DNA of 64,000 nucleotides from Elysia crispata (taxonomy: Eukaryota > Mollusca > Gastropoda > Plakobranchidae): assembly GCA_033675545.1 (NCBI GenBank), contig JAWDGP010005685.1:137501-201500 (forward strand), read 5' to 3'. The notes below the pieces were generated by a model. It saw only the letters and a list, made by a program, of their open reading frames with translations. It was not told the origin of the DNA and searched no databases. This document shows positions 14,913 to 29,200 of this stretch, in pieces. Both the position numbers and the translations under genes were made by a program. The first letter of the stretch is position 1; each line of letters opens with the position of its first letter.

Positions 14913-15855
14913 AAAGATATTGTAGGGGTAAGAGGGAGAGATTTGTGCACATATTGGGTGATAAAGAGAGATGGGATAATTTTTTTTAAAATATGATTCT
15001 TTGACTAGCTTTACCTGTTGTATTATAGGCAAGTAGGCCTTCATGACTACATGTAAGTTTGTAACAAATGCCATTTCATTTTTTCGTTAATTTTGAAAAT
15101 GAACAGCTTTAACTTTTAAAAGATCCTTGACATGTTGTGAAAAGTTATATGTTCAACTTTGAACGACAGATCTATTTTCATTTTTTTTTCCATTAACATT
15201 TTTATTGAGATCAATTTCACTTAAAATATAATTGAATACGGCAAGCTGCATGCGCCTGTCACACAATGAAACTAAAGGCTTTCTTTTGCATTGTATATGT
15301 GTTTTACATTTTTTTTTAATGAGGGTTCATCAAGAGGCTAAGAAACATGTACTTGTATAAGATTTCAGAAAAAAAAAGTTTTTACGTGTAAGGGTTTACT
15401 ATAGTATATACCTAGGGTAATCTATATCGTCCACATGACTTACAAGTTACATTATAAAAGAGAGACTTAAGACAAGTACATCGACTTTGCAGAATTTTGA
15501 TAATTCTGTCATATCCTTCTATTTTCTAAATAGTTTGTTCAATGAATTCATCAGTAAGTTTGCTTGCCGCCTAGTTTTTTCAAGCATATTCACAACTGGG
15601 TCTCCACCAGATTATAACAACAAAAGAACAAGGAAAACTGCGAGTATAATATAATTAGATCTCTATAGGTGTTATAGAAATAAGATACTGGTAAAACATA
15701 GGTAATAAACACAGTAAACTCCGCTTTAATTTACCTCTCTCAAAGTTAATCGCCCCTTTAACTGATTATCTATTTTATCGTAATTCTCCTTCACATTTGA
15801 ATGCCCCAAGCCGATAAAACGATGTTTGGATGTGTTGGTTTAGCTTTTACTTTAG
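14913..15855. other. Non-coding spacer
   Basis: AT-rich DNA between the GA satellite and the exon-like frame. No gene or repeat family recognised. Confidence 0.5.
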
Positions 15856-16063
15856 ACCCCAGTCGACACCAGCTTATCAACAGTGGACTGCAAGGGAGGA
15901 TTCATCCACAGAGAGTGAGACCAAGACCAAAAGTAAGAGTAAGACCCACTATACAACAGAAGGGATGCTAGGCATTGCACAAGATATATATGTACAGGGC
16001 ATAGACAGATTACAAGCCCAGGACATCACTAGCAGAGATCCCAGGCTTTCATCTCTGGGTTAG
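15856..16063 (+). CDS. Possible orphan terminal exon
   Basis: A pyrimidine-rich tract ending in TTTAG at 15851-15855 is followed by an open frame of about 68 codons to a TAG at 16061-16063. Its composition is protein-like: PQSTPAYQQWTARED, a Ser/Thr/Lys-rich stretch with alternating KS, then a mixed C-terminal part ending RDPRLSSLG. In this frame it needs an upstream exon ending in phase 2, which does not match homeobox exon 4 (phase 1) or exon 3 (phase 0). Read with exon 4 in phase, a different 37-codon frame opens. I recognise no domain. It could be the last exon of an unseen gene, an alternative 3' exon, a pseudogene fragment or chance. Confidence 0.25.
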
Positions 16064-19000
16064 CTGTGCTATTTCTAGTATCAAATCAATGTAGATAAAT
16101 TCATCCTAGAGATTAATGTGGATAAGATTAAAGGAAGGTTATCAGGACATGAAAATGTTTCCAAATATTTTCTAAATACATGAATACTCACTGTCCTGAG
16201 GTATCCTGCTTATCATGAATTCACGAGACATCTCGCCAAGAATACTCAACCTTAATAGTTTTACCTCCCAGAAAATTGTGGGGAGGTTATTTCACCTGGA
16301 GAATCTATTTCTTGGATGCAGAAACTCTGCTCATTTTGGTATGATGATGGAAAGGCTATTACTAGCTTGACCCAAAGGCGGTTCTTGTGTGTTGGGCAGG
16401 TGATTGTGTGTTAGAAGTGTGTAATTTTTATACACGTAATTGATTTCCTTCATCAGAATCCCATTGTCCTTGCCAGATGGAATTGACATGATTATTGATT
16501 TTTGGTTTAGATCAGATTAACTTAAACAATGGTTTAGGGTAATAGTATACCAATTAACATAGTGCCTTTGCTATTATGCATTTTCATTACCATGAATAGC
16601 AACATCTGAGAGAATCCAGGCAATACAAATTTGAATTTTGGATGAGAATATTATGAGTGCATTGTAAAAAAAGTTTGACATTTTATTGACTAGGTTCTTT
16701 GCATTGAACAATTAAAAAAACAAAAACTTCAAACACAAGGAGGAATATTAACATTTTTAACTCTTTAAGAGTTATAAGAATAACAGCATTCAATATCAAC
16801 AAATATGCATGTATTTATTTTTGTAACAAAAGGAATTCATTTTTCAAACAACCAAAACTTGGAAGCATCTTAAAGCTTAGCCTTGAGATCCATGATTTGT
16901 CACAACAAAGTCCACATTTCAATCATGATTTTTCTTGGGGAAACCAATAATAATATATGATTAAAAAAACTGAATTTTTCATCTCAAAAGGCACAGCAAT
17001 CAGCAAACAGAAAAAAACATTCCCTACCATCACTCAACTCTCAACATCAGCAGGAAGAACATACAGGCAAGGCCACACTTTATTCTCAGGACTGGAAAAA
17101 TTCATACAATCACTATAAATTATATAATCTGACCTTCACAGGGAACATCATTAAAAACAACATATTGATTATAATCATACTCTGAACATTAAAAAAGATG
17201 AACAGTCACACAGAGACCATACTCTGAACATAAGAGAATACAACACACACACAATGCCTTACTCTGAACTAAATCAACGAGAACACCGACTATTTTCTGT
17301 TTTTCAGCAAGCAAAACAAAAACACACTTTTTAAACATATTACAGCATGCTAAAAAAATTATTTCTTAAAAAAAATATTACATGATTGAATGTATGTACA
17401 TCAACTGAGTCTGGGCAAGGAACCTTTCTACTACATATATTGGAAAACCACAAAAGTCCACCCTGGTCTAAGAGTGAGAAGTTAACCATCTCTCATGATG
17501 CACGCTGAACACTTTACTCATAGCTATGTGAAAATAATGGCCTACCAATATGTCAAATATAATGACACCCAGGCTTTCTCGTACACAGAGATGGTGTTGA
17601 GTGTTGTCAGATTGTATGATATGGGATGCTCTTTGAATGAGTCATCAATTATGTTGCAGAAAGGGGGAAAAATTTGCCCTTGATATTCTCCGACTTTAAA
17701 CAAAAAAATACTTTATCTTCATCAACTCATTGAAATACCTTTCGCTCACTTTATTTAATTGTACATCTTAGTTTTAACATATAATTGCTGACATTTAGAG
17801 TTAAATGCAGGGACAGGAATGCCTTTTACTCATCCTTTCGTAAATTATGGAATTAACTTATGAATAAGTGTGCTGATAATAGGATTAGTGATAAAATGAA
17901 GATGGAACATTTTTAATTCAATGAAATAGATCAAATTACCGCAAATAGTGCAATTGCCATTTTCACTCCTGACTGTCCTCTTTGAAGTAAGTTAAGTATC
18001 TCAGAAACTTATGGAGACTGGGCTTCTCGATGAAAATGACAATCGTTGATGACACGACTAGAATATTGCAGGACTGTCAATCTCTAATCCTCATACAGAC
18101 TGAGACCAAAAATTATATCCCATTTTGCTATGTTTAAAAACAAGCGAAAATTAGAGGGAAAAAAATGGATGTGATCTATTGACAGATAAGTTTTATTTTC
18201 ATAATATCAGTAAAACCACTAAGTAAAATGCTTTGCTACGTGGGTCTCTCTTAAATAAAGCAATTATAAGGAATAATCTCGCCTGTGTCAGTTTTAAATA
18301 ATTAAGCTGAACCAAAATTATGTTGTGTATAAACTGGTTAAGGATGAAGAAATAAAAATACATGCCTTGTGATGTGTTGCTGTTAATGTTACAATCATTA
18401 ATTTGTGATCAAGAAAAAGGCCTTGTTCTACTTCATAATATTCTGCTCATATAAAAAGATAGGTGCTAACAATTATTATCTGAAAGGGAAGAGCAAACTA
18501 AATTTGTGATAACTAAAAATTATCAATCATCTGCTTTTGCAGTATCATGCTACATCTCAATAATTATATCTGCCAAACACAACTAAAGCGTAATTGCCGA
18601 GGTATACATCATGCCTTAGATATGCTTAACTAAACAATCTGCTGAACCATACACACCAGGACTTTGGCAGCAAACCTTTTTATTTTTGGCCATGTGATGA
18701 TAAAAAAAGAAACTAGAACATCTTGTGCCAACTGAAAGGATCGATGGAAAACACAGCAGGGGAAAACTGTGTGAAAAGATGTTGAATGGACGAACAAAGT
18801 GGCTCAAAGTAGGAAGAGTGATAGAAGCACTGAAAGTGACGAGTGATAGAGATGGGTGAAGATCATGATTGCCTGCGCTAAAGAGTATGACACCTGATTG
18901 ATTGAATGACATCTGCTATCTGCAAGTAAACCATAATATAGATTAAAGTAATTCATTACAAGCAGTTTAATTTAAATACACTACATAAACAGTTAGGTAA

Positions 19001-20223
19001 ATAATTATCAACAACATAAAATCATGTGTGAAGGAAGTGTGGCTTGTAGTTGTATAGAAATGAAAAGCGCAGTTCTTGATAACTCTAAATTTAAATTTAA
19101 TTTCTATCATTATTTACACGTGTACTTCTATTTGTACAAATATCACCAAACTTTAGTGATGAAAAAAAAATTGTGAACTTCCCTAACCTTTAACTCAATT
19201 TAGACGCTTACTTTGAACCCTGTCCAGGAGATGCATGATTTTTTTACCATTTTCAAAAAATTGAAACTAATTTGTTTTTTAGAGTTATTCTAGTTCTGTT
19301 TCTTTATTTGTAAAAATTCAATTCTTTATCCTTTCACTAATTCAAAATAATGCAGCAAACAGTTAGTGGTGTAATTTTCATGATTTTTTTTTAATTAAAT
19401 AACCAAAAGCAAAAAATAGAAAAAAAATTTTCAACCAGAGGAAGCACCCGCGGAAGCAAACAATAAGAAAAACTCATCTTTTTGTCCATAAAGATAAACA
19501 TTACAACATCTCAGTTACTAAGGTCAATTTTAAAACAGGTTTACATGAATCCAACGCTTCCTGCCGTCGCATAACTTCTCTCTCTACCCCCCATGATGAG
19601 CTGTAGATCTAGTAAAATTTGCCCTCGCTCGGGCCTTATAATTTTACATAAAAGTGAACAAAAAGGCTTAAAACCCCCAATTGTGGTCAAAGGGGGGCTA
19701 GAATTGTAAATGAATAGTCAAAGTATGGTTTGAAAGTAATTTCCTCTGTACAACCACAAAAATTTATAAACATTGGAGCGTCGCTAAGGCCCAGCAGGCC
19801 ATCGAACACCGGTGTCCAGTGCGTCCCTATGGAGTTAATACTTTTTCTTCATGTATGTATACCTTTAGTCCTGCCTTAATTGATGATGCAAATGACAAAC
19901 ACTTCTCAAAAAATAAGTGGACTGCATAAATTAATGGTTCAGAAAAATGACTAAGTCGGATAAACTACTGGTTTTCAAATAGACATTTTTCTTGCCACAT
20001 TGGTGTGTCGAAAAAAAACAAAAAAGAGGCGTCCCACCATAATGGAACCCAACTATCAAATATCAATACATAAAATGTTAAAACTTTGGAGATTCCTCCA
20101 GAGTTTTTTGTTGTTTTTTAAAAGACTTCATCCAATGCACAGCAACCATTATCTTGATGGAAAAATTGGATTTGCACGATACAAGATTCTGATTCAACCA
20201 AAAAGAAATTTTGTACCTGACAA
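16064..20223. other. Non-coding region, includes the ZRSR2 3' UTR
   Basis: No coding region supported. The part nearest 20224 must include the 3' UTR of ZRSR2 on the minus strand. A TTTATT at 19303-19308 (AATAAA on the minus strand) is one candidate polyadenylation signal among several. No known repeat was recognised. Confidence 0.5.
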
Positions 20224-23200
20224 TTACATGGAGTCCTTAGTTTTCTCCACATAGACATATTCCACTTGCGAACCTTCCTCCTCACTATCACTGATATTTT
20301 TCTTTCTCCTTTTCTTTTTTGTTTTTCGCAATGACTTTTCAATTTCAGCTTTGACAGATGTTGGCTCAGATGAAATCCCATTGCCAGGAGGTGGCAATGA
20401 TGATGACGACGACACAGTCTTCAGCTCTGATTGGATATTTTCAGACCCTACATGCATCACATCCAAAGAAGACGTTTCTTTTAACCTCCTTGCAGCTCCA
20501 GAGACTCTTAAAGTCTCTTCATCAGACCCTGAAGGGAGAGAGCTGTTAGTTGAATCATCTTCAGAGCTAGAACTATCATCAGATGACACATATTGAGTTT
20601 CAGCTTGATCTTTTGTCCCTCCATGATCAGGATGATGTCTAAAGGTGGAAATATTTTTGGAGTTATCAGTACTTGGTGATGCATCTGGTGACCTTGGTGA
20701 GCCCCTTGAGTTTGCTCTTGAACCAGGACGGGATGTAACTCTTGGAACACTGATGGCTTCATTTCTTGTATCAGACCTGTCTTCAGTGATGGAATAATCT
20801 TTCGGTGATTTTAATCTGGGCCAACGTTTATGTCTTTGCTTTGAAGATGATGTATCTTTAGATGGAGACCTAGATTTATGCTTATGTTTTGAATATTTTT
20901 CTCTTGAGGGTGATTTAGAACTATATCTATGAACGGAAGATCTATGCTTTGATCTTGATGGAGATGTATGCTTTGATTTTGATGACCTTTCAAAAGATTT
21001 TGATCTCGGCCTGTTCCGAGATACTGGTGATTTAAAGCCTGGTGACCTGGATTTAGAACGATGCTTAGGCTTAGAGGACCTGTCTTTTGATTTTGAACGA
21101 GATCTACTTCTGACCATGTGTCGAACTCCTCGGTCTTGTGAGCGAGATCTACTTCTGTCCTTATGGCTACCACGTCTTTCCCGTGAGCGAGATCTATATC
21201 TTGGTCGACATATACTGTCTCTCGATGATCGACTGGATCTGACAGACTCTGACCTTCTACCATGCTTGTAATCATCATCATCATCATGATAGTGTCTTCT
21301 CCATCCACGACCATTTCTTTCTCCATAACCACGCCTTGAGCCATTATCTCTTCTCTCACTGGCAGGACGATCATGATCCATGTCAGAAAACTCACTGCCA
21401 GGGTTTCGGAAAACATGTAAAAAGTTACAATGTTTTCCCTTTGGACAACGCTTCCTGAAAGCAAGACCTGTTTAAAAAAAAAGGTTTACAAATATGCATG
21501 ACCTTTCAAGATATTGCATAAAAAAGTTTAAAAAATATAAACAATTTGCTTTAAAACACCTAGAGCTAGCAAAAACAATACAACTGTAGCAATGATAGAA
21601 ACAGCTCTGAGGCTGCACCCAGAAATGATGAGTTAAAACAGGGAGATGTGGTTTTAGAGACAAAAAGACTTATAGCTCAATCATTGCAGAAATGAAACAG
21701 TCTTATTTTTTTCATAATATGAAAATATTAAATATTCATAATACTCTTGCAAAAAAAAAAAATCGGTATATATCTTAACCCTGTAAATTTTTGTAAGCTA
21801 CAGTTTTACGCTATACATGTGAAAATATAAAACCGTGAATATTGTCAAAGTGGTACACTTTTTTTAGTTTAACAGCAGAGAAGACACACAATTATGATTT
21901 TATAAAAATTATTATTAAAACTACTTCTTCCATCATCCACATTCATGGCTAAAGCTGTATGTATATATATATATATATATAACCTTTGGGCAGCTTAAAT
22001 CTCACCTGAACATGTTCTAAACCTGTATTGATCTATTCATAATTGAATATAACATCACCATAAAGTTACCTTTATGATCATACTCCAGACATAATGCAGA
22101 AACTCAGAGATAACTAGACATTGTTCATGGGCTATGTCGCTATTATCACTATCTTGACATTATTCATCATGTGGATTTCACATATCAACAAAACCGAATG
22201 ATCTTGATTTTCATGACCCCCTGATTTCCTGGCTGTATAAAAAATCAACCAATTAATCTTGAAGTTACTACAAATATAATAAACATGTATGAACAAAGCT
22301 AGACAGTTCAGGTTTAAGTTGCTCAGGCTTGGTTCTCTGAAGATGGATTTGTGCTGTGAAGTGGAATTTCTTTTTTAAAAAATCAGGAAATATCTCTGGA
22401 TACAAGAATTTTATTTTATTAATTTTTTAAACTTCTTACATGGTAGTTAATTATCTTTTGCACATGGCATAAAACATTGAAAAAAGTATAAATTCTTACC
22501 TCATTCGAGGAGGCTGCTTTACCACAAGTCAATTTTTTTTAAAACACAAATTGAGGGGTTTATAATCACTTCAATGTTCTAAATATACTTCACTAACCAC
22601 AGATGGCTGCTTTACTACAACAGTCAATTTTTTTAAAACACAACTGGAGGGGTTTATAATCACTTCAATGTTCTAAATATACTTCACTAACCACAGATGG
22701 CTGCTTTCCATGATTCAATGTTGACAAAGATGCAGGTGAGCTGGCGACCACCATACCAGCGGGCATTGAACTTCTCAAATGCCTTGTGGGCTGATGCTTC
22801 ACTGCAGACAGGAATAAAAACAGTGTTGAAATGATCGCTGAATTACAGTGATGAAGTAATCATTCTTGACATTTTAAATTATTTATAAAGCTCCTCTTTA
22901 AAATTAAGTTCACCAAATAATCATCATGAATAAAAAAACTTATTTTGCATACACTTTTAGGATCTTTACAATATTGATAATAGATCTTCATAGCTCTCAT
23001 TAAATAAAGATTCCCACACAAAAAAAGGCATAAAAGCAGAGATTAGAGAGGGAAAGACAGAGACAAACTAAGATCAAGAAAGGAAGAAAAGAGTGGGGGA
23101 GGAAGAGTAACAAAATAGTGATAAATAAATACAGAAAAAAAAACAAAACCAGTAGAACAGAGGAAAGTCAGGAAAGGGCATGGGTGAAGGGAAAGAAAAA

Positions 23201-26200
23201 AAAATGAAAAAGGCAGAGAGTGAGGGCTCTAGAAAGAGAAAGGAAACTATGAAAGCGAAAGAAGCAGTGAGACAGAGGGAGGGTCAGGAACACTGAGAGG
23301 AGATGTGAAAAGAGACGGGGGAGACAAGCAAAGACAGTGAGATGGTCTTGCAAGCAGGGAATAGAGGTGAGTTTGGTTGGAATTGGATATATAAGACATG
23401 AAACAAATTTAAGAAAAAAATCTTTAAAAAAGATTCAAAGAATGAAAAGAATCACAAAAAATGTTGGTCTTTTGACAGAAAAATGGACAAAATTAAATTG
23501 TATCTGAATCAAGAGAGTCACCTGTGGTACTGCACATAAACATTTCCCTTGAGATGAGGCTCGTAGTTGCAGCACACTTTCACCTGCACAACCGTCCCAA
23601 CTGTTTTAAACTCTGGCACTACATCCAGGTAGAAATCACGGAAACTTTGATATAAGTCACCCTCCTCGAATTCAAGACTCATATCTGGTTCATTAGAAAA
23701 AGCATACAGTAATCTCAGACTTTTTCTGGTACCTAAAAATAAAGTAAGACCAAATCTAGATTTAGATACAAATCAATAACTCAGATCAAATCTCCTTGGT
23801 CTTGTCAACTAGGAAAATATCATCAAGATTGGCCTTTTCTATGCTGGGGTGGTCTTCCCCACAAGGAAGAGATTAATTAAAGATGCAACAGTTGGAATAT
23901 TCATTACATCTAAAAAGAAGTTAGATTATGGACCACCTATGCAAGAGGCAATTTAAAGTTTACATCCATTCAATAGTTACAAAAACTTTCAAACTTAAAG
24001 ATAGCAAGTCTAAGAATTTTAGTCTTGAGGCAATACAGTTGTTGACTGTTGAAACTAAAAGCTATGTACTTCAAAATAGGTTTTGTTTGAACTAGTTGCC
24101 AAAGAAACTACTTGCCTGCATCCAAAGCATCCACAGATGACTGCTCCAACTCAATGCTGGTGAACATTCTCGGGATGAGGATAGTTGTGCTGCTGTCAGG
24201 GTAATCATGATAGCGAGAGCATCTGGCATGACACAAACATTTGAGCAATTGAGCAAACTGTGAGATTTTAGTACTTCATATATCGAGGTATCATTAGGAA
24301 AAAAAAACTTTTTGCTAATAGCTAGCCTACTGTAATTTTTTTCACATTACATAAATATCAGTGTGACAGTAATCAAATCTTAGGAGAGATAGATGATGGA
24401 AATGAATCAAGTGAACAATTAATTAAAAAATCCTCCATTTCCTCCACTGCCCAGGTGGTGCAGGTAAACGGACCTCTCTACATACTACATATTGAGCAAA
24501 TTAGAGAGTCTGGCTTTAGCAAATAAAAATTTTACATAAATGACAAGATTTATAATATGATAACAAACTGAAGGGAAGATAATGTATAACAAAAGAAGAA
24601 AAATTCTCATCATGGCATGATGTATTTTTTTAAAAGACAAGTAAACATTTTATTTGAAGGAAAAGTGGGAAAAAGTTCTTGTGAATTGCATTCCTCAAGT
24701 TTAAACCTGATCTATTCTCTTCATTTATGGAATTGTAAAGTCAACATTAAAACCTCATTCTGGTGCATTTTAATTATTTTATCAACACTTTGAGCTGATT
24801 GTTATGGGGGAAAGAGTTTTGCAACTACTATATCATCACCAGCTGTTTAACCCTATCAGTACATCAGGCATGACTTTGATAACCCAGGGGTTATATTTCT
24901 GTGTTTAAAAATACTTTAAATGAATTTTTTTTTACTGGAATTTTCAGTATTCCTAAAAAATTCATAGATTTAGAACCGAATAAAGTGATACATTACTGAT
25001 CTATGCTCATTTCTGAAACTGTTCAATTTCTGTCATTGTGAGTAAATGTGGCTAGTGCCCAACTGGTATTGAATTCTTAGCCCAATAGCAGTTAAGGCAC
25101 TGTATGTATAACCAATGCAAACACCAATACCCTAACATCAACCATTCCAACTATGGCTGGCTTTTTATTTTATATGGTAGATTTTGTCATCACCTGTGTA
25201 AAGGTAGATAAACGGGTATATTGCATGAAAAAATATGTGATACTTTTGTCATCCCCAGCATACCGATAAGTATAAACATTTTTTTTCCTTTTTAAAATGG
25301 GTCATAAAATTACCCACCATCAGCTGATATGATCGTAAAACACAAAGTACATGTAGGGTTAATATTGTCTATAAAATAGAGGTAAAAATCAGCATACTCC
25401 TCCCCAAAGCGGCATGTAGCAGTTTTCTTAAAAAATGGACATAGGTCAAGCTTCTTTTCTTGACTGTATTGCACTGGTCCGATAGGGTTGTGCCACGGCT
25501 CCTATGGAAGTGAAAATAAGCAAGTCAAATGGAAACAAGTCCAGATCATCAAAATTGTATTCCAGTAATGAAAAATGTTCAGGCAATAATGAAGGAAAAT
25601 ATTTTTGCAGGACAGCAAAAAATTTCCAAAGCTGAAAGTGGTTAAATAGACCTTGATTGGAACATGTGATTTTCTTTTTCCAAAGGTTGCTCTACTGCCA
25701 TAAACCAGTAACATTATTAGCTGGGTCATGTGAGTGAGGAAATTTATCAGGATCTTCACTAAAGAAGAGCACCACCTTCAAAAGCTTTGACAAAGATCCA
25801 TCTTGCGGACAAAAAAAAAGATAATATACTTATTTAAAACAAAGTGCGTTGAGAAACGAAAACTTAAATTGAAAATTATACAAATAAGACAATGTCTTCT
25901 TTTTGCAATAAGAGATCAAAAACATTCTTCTAGTTTGAGCTTTGAAGAATTTCTAATGGAATATGAGATAAATAGATCTCTGGTTCTTGAGAGAATTAAA
26001 TGAACTTTACCATCAAACATAAAAATAAAAATTTTCTAATGAAAATGAAAGGTACAAACAAATAGATATGATTAAAACAAAATTATATCAAAGGAGTAAT
26101 GTATTTCATTTGCCTTGCTACAAATACATATATGTTCACGTAAAGCATTAGAGCATAACGTTTCCTTATAAATTTAGAAATTTTAAGTAAAGTAAAGAAT

Positions 26201-29200
26201 CACTCAAAATAGCCAAAACAGGATCTCACCTTGTTTTCGTTAGCTGTGGCCTCCTCCAGTAACTTTTTCTAGAGAAATAATCGCAGGTGGAAGTTGCAAT
26301 ATGAGAGAAAAGGATATAATTGTCCACATCTTGATTTCCAACAAACTTTTGAAGAGCTAGAATCTGAGTTAAGATGACTTTTCATGGTTGGATCAAAACA
26401 CCACACTTAGTCACAGTATTTAAATATAGAAGCACAAAAATTGCTGGAATAAAAATCAACTTTTTTCTTTTTTTTCACGGCTTAAGGATAAAAATCATAA
26501 AAAAAAAAAATGAGAAAATCACACATGAAAATAAATATGTGAAAAAAAGAAAAAAAATTTAACGTATCTAACTAAATTGATGTTTCTTCAGTGGATCAAA
26601 GAGTAAATCAAAATGATAAGTTGATTGCTTAAAATAAAAGATACAATCCAAGTTGATTGAAAGTGTGCTTGAAGCAAATGCTGAGTAGGAAGGTTAAGGA
26701 GTTTGAGATGACTGCGATCTGACTTAAAAAACTATTATTTTCAAGTAGATCAACAAATCTTAGATTACCCTGTCAATAAAGTAATCCTGCACATAGTAAG
26801 ACCATTAATATAATTCTAAACAAAAGGAACAAGAAACACAAAAAAAGAATGACGCCGTTTGTTAAAAATCTTTTAAAATAAAATATTAGTACTGTAGCTA
26901 AATAAAAGCTTTCTTTAAAAACATCCTATAAAGGGTTTTCCTTGGTTCATGTAGATTCAAACAAAATTGACATGAAAAAAAAAATTGAAAAGCATTGCAT
27001 TTCAGGATATGTAAAAATCAAACCCTCTGTGCAAATCACCTGCTTCTGACGCTTCTCAGTTTCCTCCTTCTCTTTCGCTTCTTGCTCCTCCTTTTCTTTT
27101 CGCTCCCTCTCAGCCCATTCCTCCTTTATTTTTCTCTGTATTATGAGGAACAAAAGGTTTCAAGCAAATTTTATTCATTGAGAAATGTTAAGAAATAAAT
27201 ATGTCAGAGCTAGAAACTCTCACTTTCACAAGACACTGCAAACATGGAAAAGCTGTTGCTTAGTGATTCTACTGATATAAATTATGCGCTTGATCTTTCT
27301 CAGAAATATTACTTGTCATGTTATTGATGATGGTGAGTATGTCGCCTGTGAAAACAGGGTATTACAATGCCTTAGTGGAAGATGTTATGTGCGTTTACAG
27401 TTACTGTAACATCTGCTGTATACATGCAAAAGATGAAAAAAAATTTGTCAAGAAAAAATTTCTTCATCTCTCAAAAAAAAACAGATGTAGTAAAATTGTA
27501 ATCACCTCTATTTCTTCTTTTCTATGCTTCTCCTTTTCTTCCCACTCCTTCTTAGCATTGAAGGCAGCCTGTGCCTCACGCTCTCTCTGCATCCAGAGCA
27601 GATTTTGACGGAGACTGCGCTCTTCCTCCTCTTGCTCACGCTGATGCTCCTCTTCAGAATCTGTAGGGTCCTCCTCTATAATGGTTTCATGAAGAGAAAT
27701 GCATTCATTCACATGAAAACAATTTATTTACTTATCAAAGACAATAAAGCTCGGCGTCACATTCACTTTAGTTTGCCTCCACTCGCATGGCCCAACTGAG
27801 GTCACCAGAGGTCAACCTCCAGTGAACCCAGATCAGCTGTACAGCTTTGAGCGAAAGTGCAATATTTCCACTGAACATGTTTTCTTTTTTTTATCTCAAA
27901 AGAACCAAATTTAAAATGGCTTTTACTTGCTAGAGTAAATTAAAGTAGAAAATTCAATTTTTGGCGAAAAAATGAAAGCCCTAGTTCAAGTAGCTATTTC
28001 GCCATTGGATGGCAAATCAAGGAGTTCTTTAATGTTGTTTATACATAAACTCCTATATTTAAAAACTAAAAATAAAAAAAATGGCCTGATGAATTTTTTT
28101 TAAAACTTGTACATACATAAGACACATTATTTGTTACATCTTATGCATAATAAATTTCAAAGCGTTATAAAAAAAAAATTGTGGGTCTGGTTACTGAATC
28201 TGTCCAGTCCGATCTTTTCGTCAGGTATTTTTCCACTTGAGTTAAAATTTTCTTGGTAGAAGGTTTGTTATACTATTATAACTGAATGTGTAGTATACAT
28301 TTACTTCTATAAATGCCACAGACGATTTATATATATGGGAACATTTTTTTTTCTGCGTACTGAAAATAAATGCGTATTGCAGTTTGAATTTCTGCATTAG
28401 TTTTGAGGAGTTTATGTGATTGAAAATCAAGAAAGTTCTGTAATGTGTTATATTTGGTGAGTGTTTATAATGTCACTCTGAGATCAAGCTATTATCGTGA
28501 GCTCCCTTATTTTATTCTTTTTTTTTTCCTTTTGCTTAATCAAATAGTTTGGCTAATGTGGATCAGTTTATTGAAGCAACAGGTATGATTTCAATAGAAT
28601 AAAATTTATTCAGTAATTCTAAAATTCAGAGTAGTAGCAAAATTTATATTAAAATTTTCTCATAACACTGAAAAAATTATATCATGTAAAAGAAAAATTT
28701 TCTGAGGTCCAACAAATGGTGCCCTTTTTAAAAATATCACAGAGGCCGATTTTTGCTTGTTTTTTGGGAAAGCAAATAACAGTGACATATAGATGTTATG
28801 GTTGAATGCTCTTATAAAGAGATAGTGGTCTTCACTTTTAAATGACACTCATTGACAAAAAGGTAAAACCACAAGTTTTTCTCCGTCCTGTAGATTTAAT
28901 TCTGGAGATAAAAATGAGTACAAGAACGTTGGTGGTACTTTGAAAGGTTTGAAAAAAGAGTGGTATAAAGCAAATTGAATTTTAGTTTTGTTACCAATTT
29001 CTGCCCTATCATGGGCCAGCATTCACACTGCACCGGTATCGCATTGTAGCTGCCTGTCAAGGCAGTGATTCACGGCTGTGGTTAGGATGTGGTTGGGACC
29101 GGCTATAACTAAGTTTGTTATTGGACTGAGCCATCTGAGCTCCTTGTTGTGAACTAAAATTCAGGAATTTGGGCAAAATCTACGCCATGAAAGATGACTG

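Noticed and set aside
20811-21464. Alternative minus frame of 217 codons under the RS tail of ZRSR2
   Set aside because: Shadow frame of a repetitive RS coding exon. The true frame is fixed by the upstream exon phase and zinc finger 2.
27318-27608. Plus-strand frames opposite ZRSR2 exon 3
   Set aside because: Shadows of the Glu/Arg-rich coding exon on the minus strand.
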